Shown here one piece after another: positions 55,103 through 63,990 of a DNA stretch of 64,000 bases. Position 1 is the stretch's first letter, and every line of letters begins with the position of its first letter. Source of the DNA: Imperialibacter sp040222815 (lineage in GTDB: Bacteria > Bacteroidota > Bacteroidia > Cytophagales > Cyclobacteriaceae); NCBI RefSeq assembly GCF_040222815.1, contig NZ_JAVKCH010000040.1, positions 310,001-374,000 on the forward strand. The letters are read 5' to 3'. The position numbers and the translations under genes were made by a program. The notes below the pieces were generated by a model. The model had not been told where the DNA came from, did no database searches, and saw nothing but the letters and a program-made list of their open reading frames with translations.

Positions 55103-55372
55103 TTACCAGCTTGACTTGGTCACGCCTGGTATTTTACCATCAGAAGCCATCTCACGAAATGTTACACGAGAAATACCAAACTTCCTCATATATCCTTTTG
55201 GACGCCCCGTCAATTTACAACGGTTGTGAAGACGTACCGGAGAAGCGTTTTTCGGCAACTTATCTAAACCGATGTAATCACCTGCTTCTTTAAGTGCCTT
55301 TCTTTTAGCAGCATACTTTGCTACCAAATGCTCTCTTTTTCTCTCCCGTGCTTTAACTGATTCTTTAGCCAT
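55103..55372 (-). CDS. rpsN: Ribosomal protein S14, zinc-free form
   Basis: This 89-residue protein has MAKESVKARERKREHLVAKY, NASPVRLHNRCKLTGRPKGY and the C-terminal REMASDGKIPGVTKSSW. It has the length of the long C-minus S14 and lacks the CxxC pairs of zinc S14. I chose the ATG at 55372; the frame is open to 55405 inside rplE. Confidence 0.96.
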   Translation of the reverse strand: MAKESVKARERKREHLVAKYAAKRKALKEAGDYIGLDKLPKNASPVRLHNRCKLTGRPKGYMRKFGISRVTFREMASDGKIPGVTKSSW

Positions 55373-55373
55373 G

Positions 55374-55928
55374 TTATTTATTTTTTGATGCGAATGGCAT
55401 TCCAAATGCCTTCAGCAATTCATAACTCTCCTCATCACTATTTGCAGTAGTAACAAACGTGATATCCATACCAGATATCTTGTTGATTTTGTCAATACTG
55501 ATTTCAGGGAAAATGATCTGCTCCTTCACCCCTAATGTGTAGTTCCCTCTGCCGTCGAACCCACTGTCCTTAATTCCTTTGAAGTCACGAACCCTTGGAA
55601 GAGCAATTGACATCAAACGGTCAAGAAATTCGTACATCTTGTCACCACGAAGCGTTACTCTCGCTCCAATTGGCATACCTTCACGCAATTTGAAGTTAGA
55701 TATAGATGTTTTTGCTTTGGTAGGAACTGCCTTCTGGCCAGTGATAGTAGTAAGTTCTTCAACTCCCACATCCACAAGCTTTTTGTCAGCTACAGCTGCA
55801 CCAATACCCTTGTTTACCGTGATTTTGGTTAGCTTAGGAACCTGCATGATAGACTTGTACTGGAATTTCTCCATCAAGGCTTTCATGATCTCCTCCTGGT
55901 ATTTCGTTTTTAATCTAGGACTAGCCAT
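55374..55928 (-). CDS. rplE: Ribosomal protein L5
   Basis: This 184-residue 5S-associated protein has MQVPKLTKITVNKGIGAAVA, LREGMPIGARVTLRGDKMYEF, and a C-terminal GMDITFVTTANSDEESYELL. Its start overlaps rplX by eight bases. Confidence 0.97.
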   Translation of the reverse strand: MASPRLKTKYQEEIMKALMEKFQYKSIMQVPKLTKITVNKGIGAAVADKKLVDVGVEELTTITGQKAVPTKAKTSISNFKLREGMPIGARVTLRGDKMYEFLDRLMSIALPRVRDFKGIKDSGFDGRGNYTLGVKEQIIFPEISIDKINKISGMDITFVTTANSDEESYELLKAFGMPFASKNK

Positions 55929-56265
55929 TGTTAATTACCTCCCCAGTTTTCTTTGCGTATCTTTGAAGTTTGCCCTTCTTGTCTTCTTTTCTCCCAACTC
56001 TTGTTGCATTACCAGTAGATGGGTCTACCACCATCAGGTTGCTCAAGTGAATAGGAGCCTCTTTCTTTTCGATCCCGCCATTTGGGTTCTGCGCAGAAGG
56101 CTTTACGTGCTTCGTAATAATATTACATCCTTCAATAAAGGCCTTGCTATCGCCAGGTACTACTTCCAGCACCTTGCCAGTTTTTCCTCTACTGTTGCCG
56201 GCAATCACTTTAACAGTGTCGCCCTTGCGGACATGAAGCTTATTAGGCTTTGAATTAGTTTTCAT
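55921..56265 (-). CDS. rplX: Ribosomal protein L24
   Basis: This 114-residue protein has the KOW motif (HVRKGDTVKVIAGNSRGKTG), then IEGCNIITKHVKPSAQNPNGG and APIHLSNLMVVDP. It lies three bases after rplN. Confidence 0.97.
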   Translation of the reverse strand: MKTNSKPNKLHVRKGDTVKVIAGNSRGKTGKVLEVVPGDSKAFIEGCNIITKHVKPSAQNPNGGIEKKEAPIHLSNLMVVDPSTGNATRVGRKEDKKGKLQRYAKKTGEVINNG

Positions 56266-56268
56266 ATG

Positions 56269-56637
56269 TTATAGTACTTCAGGCGCCAATGAAACGATTT
56301 TCATGAATTGCTTTTCACGAAGCTCTCTGGCAACAGGTCCGAAAATACGAGTTCCTCTTGGTTCGTCATTACCTGTCAATAACACAGCTGCGTTATCTTC
56401 AAATCTGATGTATGAACCATCTTTTCTTCTGATTTCCTTCTTGGTGCGTACAATGACGGCCTTGGAAACAGTACCCTTCTTCAAACTGCTTGAAGAAATG
56501 GACGACTTAACGCTCACCACAATCTTATCTCCGATTGAAGCGTAACGCTTACCCGTTCCACCTAGCACACGTATACAAAGTACCTCTTTGGCACCGCTAT
56601 TATCTGCAACAGATAACCTGGATTCCTGCTGTATCAT
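56269..56637 (-). CDS. rplN: Ribosomal protein L14
   Basis: This 122-residue protein starts MIQQESRLSVADNSGAKEVL and contains AVIVRTKKEIRRKDGSYIRF and GTRIFGPVARELREKQFMKI. It is separated from rpsQ by one base. Confidence 0.97.
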   Translation of the reverse strand: MIQQESRLSVADNSGAKEVLCIRVLGGTGKRYASIGDKIVVSVKSSISSSSLKKGTVSKAVIVRTKKEIRRKDGSYIRFEDNAAVLLTGNDEPRGTRIFGPVARELREKQFMKIVSLAPEVL

Positions 56638-56638
56638 C

Positions 56639-56896
56639 TTATTTTGCTCTTTCGATAATTTCTACCAATCTCCAACGCTTCCTTTTACTTAAAGGTCTCG
56701 TTTCTGCTATGCGTACAGTATCACCAATACCACACTCGTCCTTCTCATCGTGTGCCAAAAACTTGGTTGTTTTACCTATGAACTTTCCATAGATAGGGTG
56801 CTTCACCTTACGAGAAACTGCCACAGTGATAGACTTATTCATCTTATCACTAACAACCTTTCCTGTTTTCTCTTTACGTAGATTTCTGGTCTCCAT
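56639..56896 (-). CDS. rpsQ: Ribosomal protein S17
   Basis: This 85-residue OB-fold protein has RKEKTGKVVSDKMNKSITVA, HPIYGKFIGKTTKFLAHDE and GDTVRIAETRPLSKRKRWRL. Confidence 0.97.
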   Translation of the reverse strand: METRNLRKEKTGKVVSDKMNKSITVAVSRKVKHPIYGKFIGKTTKFLAHDEKDECGIGDTVRIAETRPLSKRKRWRLVEIIERAK

Positions 56897-56903
56897 ACTC
56901 CAA

Positions 56904-57098
56904 TTATTTTGATAGCTCTCTTGAGTGTAGCTCGGTTTGAATCCTGGCTACAACTCTACGGTTGTGACGGATTCTCATCGGATTTTCAACAGGAGTAACA
57001 GCATGGGCGAACTTCAACTTTTGAAGGCTCTCTTTCTCTGCTGCGAGTCGTGCGTTTAGCTCCTCTACAGAAAGCGACTTTAGCTCTGAATTTTTCAT
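56904..57098 (-). CDS. rpmC: Ribosomal protein L29
   Basis: This 64-residue helical protein has LKSLSVEELNARLAAEKESL, LKFAHAVTPVENPMRIRHNR and RVVARIQTELHSREL. Its ATG overlaps the rplP stop by four bases. Confidence 0.96.
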   Translation of the reverse strand: MKNSELKSLSVEELNARLAAEKESLQKLKFAHAVTPVENPMRIRHNRRVVARIQTELHSRELSK

Positions 57099-57520
57099 TG
57101 TATTGCAGCGTAATCTCTTCTGACAATAAATTTAGTTTTTATAGGAAGCTTCTGAGCCGCTAATCTTAGCGCTTCTTTAGCTGTTTCAATGGGTACACCA
57201 CCTGCTTCGAACATAATAGTTCCCGGCTTTACAATGGCTACCCAATACTCAGGCGCACCTTTACCTTTACCCATACGTACTTCTGCGGGCTTTTTGGTAA
57301 TAGGCTTGTCGGGGAATATGCGGATCCAAACCTGACCCTCCCTTTTCATTGCCCTTGTAACGGCGATCCTCGATGCTTCAATCTGGCGTGAGGTAATAAA
57401 ACCAGATTCCAATGACTTCAATCCAAAAGTTCCGAAAGAAAGTGTATGACCCCTTTGGGCAATACCTTTTACTCTTCCTTTTTGTTGCTTCCTGAATTTA
57501 GTTCTTTTAGGCTGTAACAT
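57095..57520 (-). CDS. rplP: Ribosomal protein L16
   Basis: This 141-residue protein near the peptidyl-transferase centre has MLQPKRTKFRKQQKGRVKGI, SFGTFGLKSLESGFITSRQI and RMGKGKGAPEYWVAIVKPG. Confidence 0.97.
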   Translation of the reverse strand: MLQPKRTKFRKQQKGRVKGIAQRGHTLSFGTFGLKSLESGFITSRQIEASRIAVTRAMKREGQVWIRIFPDKPITKKPAEVRMGKGKGAPEYWVAIVKPGTIMFEAGGVPIETAKEALRLAAQKLPIKTKFIVRRDYAAIQ

Positions 57521-57542
57521 TTGTCAGCTAATTAACTAGTTA

Positions 57543-58310
57543 TTATTTTCTTTTACGTTTAGGAGCGCCGTCGCCGGGTCCACCTCTTCTTCTACCACCT
57601 CCATCACGTCTGTTGCCAGGGCCTCCACCAGAGTTACCACTGTTGGCGTCGTTTGTTATTCCTACGTTAGGGGAAAGGTCTCTTTTACCAAACACCTCAC
57701 CTTTGAATATCCAAACCTTGATACCAATCTTACCGTAAACAGTCTGCGCTTCAGAAATTGCGTAGTCAATATCAGCACGAAGTGTGTGTAGAGGAATTCT
57801 ACCCTCCTTGTACATTTCAGTACGTGCCATTTCAGCACCGCCCAAACGTCCTGATACCTTTATCTTAATTCCCTGAGCTCCCACTCTCATTGCAGAAGCA
57901 ATCGCTTGCTTCATGGCTCTTCTGTAAGAAATACGAGCCTGCAACTGTTGAGCAATTGACTCACCTACTAAAAGCGAATCAAGCTCTGGTCTTTTAATTT
58001 CGAATATATTTATCTGGATATCTTTTCCAGTTATCTTCTTCAGCTCTTCTTTGATCTTGTCGACTTCAGAACCACCTTTTCCAATAACAACGCCAGGACG
58101 AGCAGTGTGGATAGTAAGTGTTATCCGCTTAAGCGTACGCTCAATAACTATCTTAGCAATTCCACCTTTGGGAATCCTTGCAGTTATGTATTTTCTGATT
58201 TTGGTGTCTTCAACCAATTTGTCAGCAAATGTTTTGCCTCCAAACCAGCTTGAATCCCATCCTTTAATGACTCCGAGTCTAAAACCGACTGGGTTTACCT
58301 TCTGTCCCAT
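57543..58310 (-). CDS. rpsC: Ribosomal protein S3 with Gly/Arg-rich tail
   Basis: This 255-residue protein has MGQKVNPVGFRLGVIKGWDS, a KH domain (TARPGVVIGKGGSEVDKIKE) and RIPLHTLRADIDYAISEAQT. The last ~35 residues are a low-complexity Gly/Arg/Lys tail (GGGRRRGGPGDGAPKRKRK) beyond the E. coli length of 233. Confidence 0.97.
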   Translation of the reverse strand: MGQKVNPVGFRLGVIKGWDSSWFGGKTFADKLVEDTKIRKYITARIPKGGIAKIVIERTLKRITLTIHTARPGVVIGKGGSEVDKIKEELKKITGKDIQINIFEIKRPELDSLLVGESIAQQLQARISYRRAMKQAIASAMRVGAQGIKIKVSGRLGGAEMARTEMYKEGRIPLHTLRADIDYAISEAQTVYGKIGIKVWIFKGEVFGKRDLSPNVGITNDANSGNSGGGPGNRRDGGGRRRGGPGDGAPKRKRK

Positions 58311-58315
58311 GCGTT

Positions 58316-58708
58316 TTACTTTTCTGTGTTTTCGGTTGCTTTTGTTTCAGGCGCAGCTGCCGCAGGTGCCAGGCTGTCTACAATCAGCGTTACGTGGTTC
58401 GAACGCTTTCTGATCCTGTGTGCTCTACCCTGTGGTGCTGGTCTCAGTCTTTTCAACATACGACCTGAATCAACAGATATGGCCTTCACGTACAAATCAG
58501 CTTCCTCAAGTTTGGCATCTTCGTTGCCCTGCTGCCAGTTGGCAATAGCAGACAGCAACAGTTTCTCCAAACGTGCAGCAGGATGCTTTGATTCATGCTT
58601 AAGTATAGTCAAAGCCTTATTTACACGTACGCCTCTGATAAGATCAACAACCAATCTCATTTTTCGTGGAGAGGTAGGAACGTTCTTCAACTTAGCTACT
58701 GCTTCCAT
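58316..58708 (-). CDS. rplV: Ribosomal protein L22
   Basis: This 130-residue exit-tunnel protein has LKNVPTSPRKMRLVVDLIRG, NKALTILKHESKHPAARLEK and RAHRIRKRSNHVTLIVDSL, followed by a short Ala/Thr/Glu tail. I chose the ATG at 58708; the frame is open to 58777 inside rpsS. Confidence 0.96.
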   Translation of the reverse strand: MEAVAKLKNVPTSPRKMRLVVDLIRGVRVNKALTILKHESKHPAARLEKLLLSAIANWQQGNEDAKLEEADLYVKAISVDSGRMLKRLRPAPQGRAHRIRKRSNHVTLIVDSLAPAAAAPETKATENTEK

Positions 58709-58712
58709 ATCC

Positions 58713-58991
58713 TTATCTTTTACCTTTATCTTTTTTGGCGATGTGACCCCTGAAATTCCTGGTTGGTGCAAATTCACCTAGCTTGTGACCCACCATGTTT
58801 TCAGTAACATACACTGGTATAAACTTATTTCCGTTGTGAACCGCAAAGGTGTGTCCAACGAAATCCGGTGAGATCATCGATCTTCTTGACCATGTTTTGA
58901 TTACCGACTTCTTGCCAGCCTCATTCATGGTTTCCACCTTGTTCTCCAGTCTGAAATCTATATATGGGCCTTTCTTAAGAGATCTAGCCAT
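58713..58991 (-). CDS. rpsS: Ribosomal protein S19
   Basis: This 92-residue 30S-head protein has MARSLKKGPYIDFRLENKVE, WSRRSMISPDFVGHTFAVHN and MVGHKLGEFAPTRNFRGHIA. Confidence 0.97.
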   Translation of the reverse strand: MARSLKKGPYIDFRLENKVETMNEAGKKSVIKTWSRRSMISPDFVGHTFAVHNGNKFIPVYVTENMVGHKLGEFAPTRNFRGHIAKKDKGKR

Positions 58992-58994
58992 TAC

Positions 58995-59819
58995 TTATTT
59001 CTTTTTATTAGAGATGATTAACTTATCAGAATACTTGTTAGGGCGACGTGTCTTCTTTCCTTTCGCCAACAGACCATTTCTAGATCTTGGATGACCACCA
59101 GAAGCTCTACCTTCACCACCACCCATTGGGTGATCGACAGGGTTCATTACAACACCACGAACTCTTGGGCGTCTTCCCAACCATCTGTTACGTCCAGCCT
59201 TACCAAGCACCACGTTCATGTGTTCGCCGTTAGATGCAGTTCCAACTGTTGCCATGCAGACTGCCAAGACCATTCTCATCTCACCAGAAGGCAATTTGAT
59301 AGTGGCATACTTTCCTTCACGAGCCAATAGTTGCCCGTAAGCCCCAGCACTTCTCGCCATTGCTGCTCCCTTACCAGGCTTCAATTCGATGGCGTGAATG
59401 ATTGTACCAAGAGGAATTTTAGACATTGGCAATGCATTGCCAACTTCCGGAGCTACTGACTCCCCTGAAAACAAGGTTTGTCCTACCTGAATACCTTCAG
59501 GTGCCAGGATGTATCTTTTTTCGCCATCAGCGTAAGCCAACAAAGATATGAAAGCTGTTCTGTTTGGATCGTATTCGATTGACTTTACGGTAGCAGGAAT
59601 ATCATGCTTATCACGCTTGAAATCAACCATACGGTACTTCTGCTTATGACCACCACCTAAATAGCGCATAGTCATGCGACCTCCGGCGTTTCTGCCACCA
59701 CTCTTCTTTCTGCTTGCCACCAATGACTTTTCAGGCACATTGGTTGTAATCATAGAATAGTCAGGCGCCATTCTGAAACGCTGGCCTGGTGTAATCGGTC
59801 TTAATTTTTTTACTGCCAT
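58995..59819 (-). CDS. rplB: Ribosomal protein L2
   Basis: This 274-residue protein of the peptidyl-transferase region has SGGRNAGGRMTMRYLGGGHK, ARSAGAYGQLLAREGKYATI and the C-terminal VRGVVMNPVDHPMGGGEGRA with the conserved His. Confidence 0.98.
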   Translation of the reverse strand: MAVKKLRPITPGQRFRMAPDYSMITTNVPEKSLVASRKKSGGRNAGGRMTMRYLGGGHKQKYRMVDFKRDKHDIPATVKSIEYDPNRTAFISLLAYADGEKRYILAPEGIQVGQTLFSGESVAPEVGNALPMSKIPLGTIIHAIELKPGKGAAMARSAGAYGQLLAREGKYATIKLPSGEMRMVLAVCMATVGTASNGEHMNVVLGKAGRNRWLGRRPRVRGVVMNPVDHPMGGGEGRASGGHPRSRNGLLAKGKKTRRPNKYSDKLIISNKKK

Positions 59820-59831
59820 TTTCCCGTTCCT

Positions 59832-60119
59832 TTATATTCCTGCGTAAAAATCAATTACTTCACCTTCGGCAACGGTCACAATGGCCTTCTTGTAGGCATC
59901 GGTTCTGCCTTCAAGCACACGTGACTTTGTATACCTGGTTTTTCTCTTTCCCTGATAGACCATGGTGTTGATATTTTCAACCTTCACACCATACATTTTC
60001 TCTATCTCCTTCTTTATCTCTACCTTATTGGCACCCTTCTTCACAACAAAGCCATACTTGCCTTTCTCGTTCATAGAAGACACCTTTTCAGTAACCAAGG
60101 GTTTTACTAATACGCTCAT
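59832..60119 (-). CDS. rplW: Ribosomal protein L23
   Basis: This 95-residue tunnel-exit protein, the docking site for trigger factor and SRP, has LVKPLVTEKVSSMNEKGKYG, VKIEKEIEKMYGV-type helix (KVEIKKEIEKMYGVKVENIN) and KAIVTVAEGEVIDFYAGI. Confidence 0.96.
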   Translation of the reverse strand: MSVLVKPLVTEKVSSMNEKGKYGFVVKKGANKVEIKKEIEKMYGVKVENINTMVYQGKRKTRYTKSRVLEGRTDAYKKAIVTVAEGEVIDFYAGI

Positions 60120-60124
60120 GGTCT

Positions 60125-60751
60125 TTAATTAAGAGTGTTTTCAACTGTTTGAATAGAGCTCTCAACGAAAACTACATGATCAGCATGAAGCAGATCGTAG
60201 GTAGTAACGTCAGCTGCAAGGGCGACCTTTGATCTCTCCAGGTTCCTGCCCGACAAAACGATGTTCTTGTCTACAGCAGGCAACACCACAAGGGTCTTCT
60301 TATCAGCAAGTGCCAAAACTTCAAGCATCTTTATGAAGTCCTTAGTTTTAGGAGCGCTGAAAGTGAAATCCTCTATGACAGAAATCGATTCGCCTTTGGC
60401 CTTGTAAGTCAATGCAGACTTACGGGCAAGTGCTTTTACTTTCTTGTTAAGCTTAAATCCGTAAGTTCTTGGTCTCGGTCCGAATATACGACCACCACCA
60501 ACAAAGACCGGCGACTTGATGCTACCCGCACGGGCAGTACCTGTTCCCTTTTGCTTCTTTATCTTTCTGGTTGAGCCAGAAACTTCGTTACGTTCTTTAG
60601 ACTTGTGAGTACCCTGTCTCTGGTGAGCTAGAAACTGCTTTACATCTAAATAGATAGCATGGTCATTAGGCTCGATTGCAAATACAGCATCTGAGAGACT
60701 AACTTTCCTTCCGGTGTCTTCACCGGTATATTTTTTTACAACTAGTTCCAT
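60125..60751 (-). CDS. rplD: Ribosomal protein L4
   Basis: This 208-residue protein has HQRQGTHKSKERNEVSGSTR, KQKGTGTARAGSIKSPVFVG and GRIFGPRPRTYGFKLNKKVK, the tunnel-loop signature. In E. coli L4 also represses the S10 operon; nothing here shows the same leader. Confidence 0.97.
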   Translation of the reverse strand: MELVVKKYTGEDTGRKVSLSDAVFAIEPNDHAIYLDVKQFLAHQRQGTHKSKERNEVSGSTRKIKKQKGTGTARAGSIKSPVFVGGGRIFGPRPRTYGFKLNKKVKALARKSALTYKAKGESISVIEDFTFSAPKTKDFIKMLEVLALADKKTLVVLPAVDKNIVLSGRNLERSKVALAADVTTYDLLHADHVVFVESSIQTVENTLN

Positions 60752-60752
60752 G

Positions 60753-61385
60753 TTACTTCTCTAGGATTACGTATGAGTTCTTAGCACCTGGAACGGAGCC
60801 ACTGACTACAATTAAATTTTTCTCCGGCATGATCTTCATGATCTGAAGGTTAATCACCTTCACTCTGTCACCACCTGTTCTTCCGGCCATTCTAATGCCT
60901 TTGAAAACTCTTGATGGAAACGAACATGCACCGATGGAACCGGGAGCACGAAGTCTGTTGTGCTGACCGTGAGTTGCCTCGCCAACACCAGCGAAACCGT
61001 GGCGTTTAACAACACCCTGGAAGCCTTTTCCTTTTGATGTTCCGATCGCATCAAGAAACTCGGCCTCTTTGAACACTTCGCCCACCATGATCTTGTCCCC
61101 TATCTTCACCTGGCCTTCGAATTCCTCACGGAAATCACGAAACTCAACTACCTTCTTTTTAGGGGTAGTTTTAGCCTTAGCAAAGTGGCCTTTAAGGGCC
61201 TTAGGAGTGTTCTTATCCTTCCGCTCGTCATAAGACAACTGGATAGCTTTGTAGCCATCAGTAGCCTCATTCTTCACTTGGGTAACAACGCAGGGACCAG
61301 CCTCTATCACCGTGCATGCAACGTTACGTCCATCGGCACCGTAGATACTAGTCATTCCAATTTTCTTTCCAATAATTCCTGACAT
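60753..61385 (-). CDS. rplC: Ribosomal protein L3
   Basis: This 210-residue protein has MSGIIGKKIGMTSIYGADGR, GTSKGKGFQGVVKRHGFAGV, THGQHNRLRAPGSIGACSFP and RMAGRTGGDRVKVINLQIMK. It is the first gene of the S10-spc-alpha transcript here, behind its own promoter. Confidence 0.97.
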   Translation of the reverse strand: MSGIIGKKIGMTSIYGADGRNVACTVIEAGPCVVTQVKNEATDGYKAIQLSYDERKDKNTPKALKGHFAKAKTTPKKKVVEFRDFREEFEGQVKIGDKIMVGEVFKEAEFLDAIGTSKGKGFQGVVKRHGFAGVGEATHGQHNRLRAPGSIGACSFPSRVFKGIRMAGRTGGDRVKVINLQIMKIMPEKNLIVVSGSVPGAKNSYVILEK

Positions 61386-61442
61386 CGTATTGGTTATAAG
61401 TTCTTTATTAACGTTTTCGGCGTTTATCCGCCAAAAAGGACT

Positions 61443-61474
61443 GCAAAGATAGTAATTTGCTCTGTCCTACAAAA
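61443..61474 (-). promoter_or_regulatory. Promoter upstream of rplC
   Basis: The minus strand has TTTTG (61470-61474), an 18-base spacer and TATCTTTGC (61443-61451), a strong match to the Bacteroidota -33/-7 consensus, leaving a leader of about 50 bases before rplC. Confidence 0.65.
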
Positions 61475-61506
61475 CTGTTAACTCTAAATTTTTAAAATAT
61501 CTATGC

Positions 61507-61547
61507 ACAAAAAAAGAACCAATAACTCTTATCATTATTGGTTCTTT
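61507..61547 (-). terminator. Intrinsic terminator after rpsJ
   Basis: Perfect 13-base arms, AAAGAACCAATAA at 61513-61525 and its complement at 61535-61547, with a T-run on the minus strand. It lies 22 bases after the rpsJ stop and separates rpsJ from rplC. Confidence 0.8.
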
Positions 61548-61568
61548 ACGAAACAATACTATTTAAGG

Positions 61569-61874
61569 TCAGACCTTAATTTCAACGTCGACTCCACTTG
61601 GCAATTCAAGCTTCATCAGGGCGTCTACTGTTTTTGTACTGTTTGAATAAATGTCTACCAGGCGCTTGTAAGTACAAAGCTGAAACTGCTCTCTCGACTT
61701 CTTGTTCACGTGGGGCGAGCGAAGTACAGTAAAGATTTCCTTCTCTGTAGGCAAAGGAATCGGTCCGCTAACTATAGCGCCGGTTGTCTTCACGGCTCTT
61801 ACGATCTTTTCAGATGATTTGTCAACCAAATTATGGTCGTAAGACTTAAGTTTGATTCTTATTTTCTGTGTCAT
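61569..61874 (-). CDS. rpsJ: Ribosomal protein S10
   Basis: This 101-residue protein has MTQKIRIKLKSYDHNLVDKS, VSGPIPLPTEKEIFTVLRSP and HVNKKSREQFQLCTYKRLVD. It lies seven bases after fusA and is cut off from rplC by a terminator, so it belongs to the str rather than the S10 transcript. Confidence 0.97.
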   Translation of the reverse strand: MTQKIRIKLKSYDHNLVDKSSEKIVRAVKTTGAIVSGPIPLPTEKEIFTVLRSPHVNKKSREQFQLCTYKRLVDIYSNSTKTVDALMKLELPSGVDVEIKV

Positions 61875-61881
61875 GATTTTC

Positions 61882-63990
61882 TTATTTGGCAGCTACACCT
61901 TTTGTTTTTGTGATCACGGCATCAGCGATATTCTGAGGCACCTGATCATAATGAGCAAATGTCAAAGAGGCAGTTGCTCTACCTGAACTCATTGTACGAA
62001 GGTCGGTTACATAGCCGAACAATTCCGAAAGAGGAACATCTGCTTTGATTACAGACGAAGTACCTTTTGTATCCATGCCCTTCATGATACCTCTTCTTCT
62101 GTTCAAGTCACCCGTCAAAGGACCTGTATATTCGTCAGGAGTAACTACTTCAACAGCCATTATCGGCTCAAGCAACACTGGCTTTGCCTTTCTTGCAGCC
62201 TCTCTGAAACCAATTCTTGCTGCCATTTCAAATGAAAGGGCATCCGAATCCACATCGTGGAATGAACCATGGAACAGCCTTACTTTCATTGTATCTATAG
62301 GGTAGCCAGCAAGAGGTCCATTCTTCATCGAATCGGCAAAGCCTTTCTGAACAGCAGGAATAAATTCTCTTGGGATTACACCACCAACAATACCGTTTAC
62401 AAACTGTAGACCTTCAGCTGCGTGATCCTCATCTTTCGGCCCAAGCTCAAACACGATATCGGCGAATTTACCACGACCACCGGTTTGCTTCTTGTAAACT
62501 TCCTTGTGTTCAACAGTCGAACGAAGTGCTTCTTTGTAAGCCACCTGAGGAGCTCCCTGATTGATTTCAACCTTGAATTCCCTCTTAAGACGATCAATGA
62601 TAATCTCAAGGTGAAGCTCTCCCATACCTCTAAGGATTGTTTGACCTGTTTCCTCATCGGTATTTACCTGAAGAGTTGGGTCTTCCTCAATAAGTTTGGC
62701 AATAGCCATTCCCAGTTTATCAACGTCTGCCTGAGTTTTGGGCTCAATAGCATAGCCGATAACCGGCTCAGGAAACACCATAGACTCAAGCACTATCTTG
62801 TGCTTCTCATCACAAAGCGTGTCACCGGTCTTAATATCTTTGAATCCAACTACAGCTCCAATATCACCAGCATGAAGCCTTTCGATTTGGTTCTGCTTAT
62901 TGGCGTGCATTTGGAATATCCTAGAAATCCTCTCTTTGTTGCCTGATCTTGTATTGTAAACATAAGAACCAGACTCAAGCATGCCTGAGTAAGACCTTAC
63001 GAAACAAAGGCGGCCTACAAAAGGGTCAGTAGCAATTTTAAATGCCAGGCCTGCAAAAGGCTCAGAAACAGAAGGCTTTCTCGAAATCTCAGCATCAGTA
63101 TCAGGGTTGATACCTTTAATGCTTTCTCTGTCCATCGGTGAAGGAAGAAGTTCCATCACGTAGTTAAGCATTGTTTGAACACCCTTATTCTTGAACGCCG
63201 ATCCGCAAAGCATTGGCACAAAAGCCAGGTCTACAGTAGCAGCTCTAAGCGCCTTTACAACTTCGTCTCTTGTAATAGACTCAGGGTCTTCAAAGTACTT
63301 CTCCAACAAAGATTCGTCGTACTCAGCAACTGCCTCAAGCAGATGCTCTCTGTACTCCTTCACTTCGTCCTTCATATCTTCAGGAATAGGAACTTCGCTG
63401 AAAGTCATGCCGAAGTCATCTTCATTCCATACCATGGCGATGTTTTCAACTAAGTCAACAACACCTTTGAATTTTTCCTCTGATCCGATAGGCAACTGTA
63501 ACGGAACAGCTTTAGTACCCAATCTTTCTTTCACTTGCTTACATACTGCAAGGAAGTCGGCACCGGAGCGATCCATTTTGTTTACGAATCCAAGACGAGC
63601 AACCTTATAGTTGTCAGCCAAGCGCCAGTTAGTTTCTGATTGAGGCTCAACGCCGTCAACAGCACTGAACAAAAACACAAGACCATCTAATACCCTCAGA
63701 GACCTGTTTACTTCCACAGTGAAATCCACGTGGCCAGGAGTATCGATAATATTAATGTGGTAATCGTTGTCTTTATATTTCCAGAAAACAGTTGTGGCAG
63801 CGGATGTAATAGTAATACCCCTCTCCTGCTCTTGCTCCATCCAGTCCATAGTGGCTGCGCCATCATGAACTTCTCCTATTTTATGATTAACACCTGTATA
63901 AAATAGTATACGCTCAGTTGTTGTTGTTTTACCAGCATCAATGTGAGCCGCAATACCAATGTTACGGGTGAATTTAAGATCTCTTGCCAT
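61882..63990 (-). CDS. fusA: Elongation factor G
   Basis: This 702-residue GTPase drives ribosomal translocation. It has the G-domain motifs AHIDAGKTTTTERILFYTG (P-loop), ITITSAATTVFW, IIDTPGHVDFTVEV and VNKMDRSGADF, followed by domains II-V, including HLEIIIDRLKREFKVEINQG and TGDLNRRRGIMKGMDT. The full gene is inside the window; rpsG presumably lies just beyond the end. Confidence 0.98.
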   Translation of the reverse strand: MARDLKFTRNIGIAAHIDAGKTTTTERILFYTGVNHKIGEVHDGAATMDWMEQEQERGITITSAATTVFWKYKDNDYHINIIDTPGHVDFTVEVNRSLRVLDGLVFLFSAVDGVEPQSETNWRLADNYKVARLGFVNKMDRSGADFLAVCKQVKERLGTKAVPLQLPIGSEEKFKGVVDLVENIAMVWNEDDFGMTFSEVPIPEDMKDEVKEYREHLLEAVAEYDESLLEKYFEDPESITRDEVVKALRAATVDLAFVPMLCGSAFKNKGVQTMLNYVMELLPSPMDRESIKGINPDTDAEISRKPSVSEPFAGLAFKIATDPFVGRLCFVRSYSGMLESGSYVYNTRSGNKERISRIFQMHANKQNQIERLHAGDIGAVVGFKDIKTGDTLCDEKHKIVLESMVFPEPVIGYAIEPKTQADVDKLGMAIAKLIEEDPTLQVNTDEETGQTILRGMGELHLEIIIDRLKREFKVEINQGAPQVAYKEALRSTVEHKEVYKKQTGGRGKFADIVFELGPKDEDHAAEGLQFVNGIVGGVIPREFIPAVQKGFADSMKNGPLAGYPIDTMKVRLFHGSFHDVDSDALSFEMAARIGFREAARKAKPVLLEPIMAVEVVTPDEYTGPLTGDLNRRRGIMKGMDTKGTSSVIKADVPLSELFGYVTDLRTMSSGRATASLTFAHYDQVPQNIADAVITKTKGVAAK

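Noticed and set aside
55579..56253. A 224-residue plus-strand frame
   Set aside because: It is the antisense shadow of rplE and rplX, both of which are certain.
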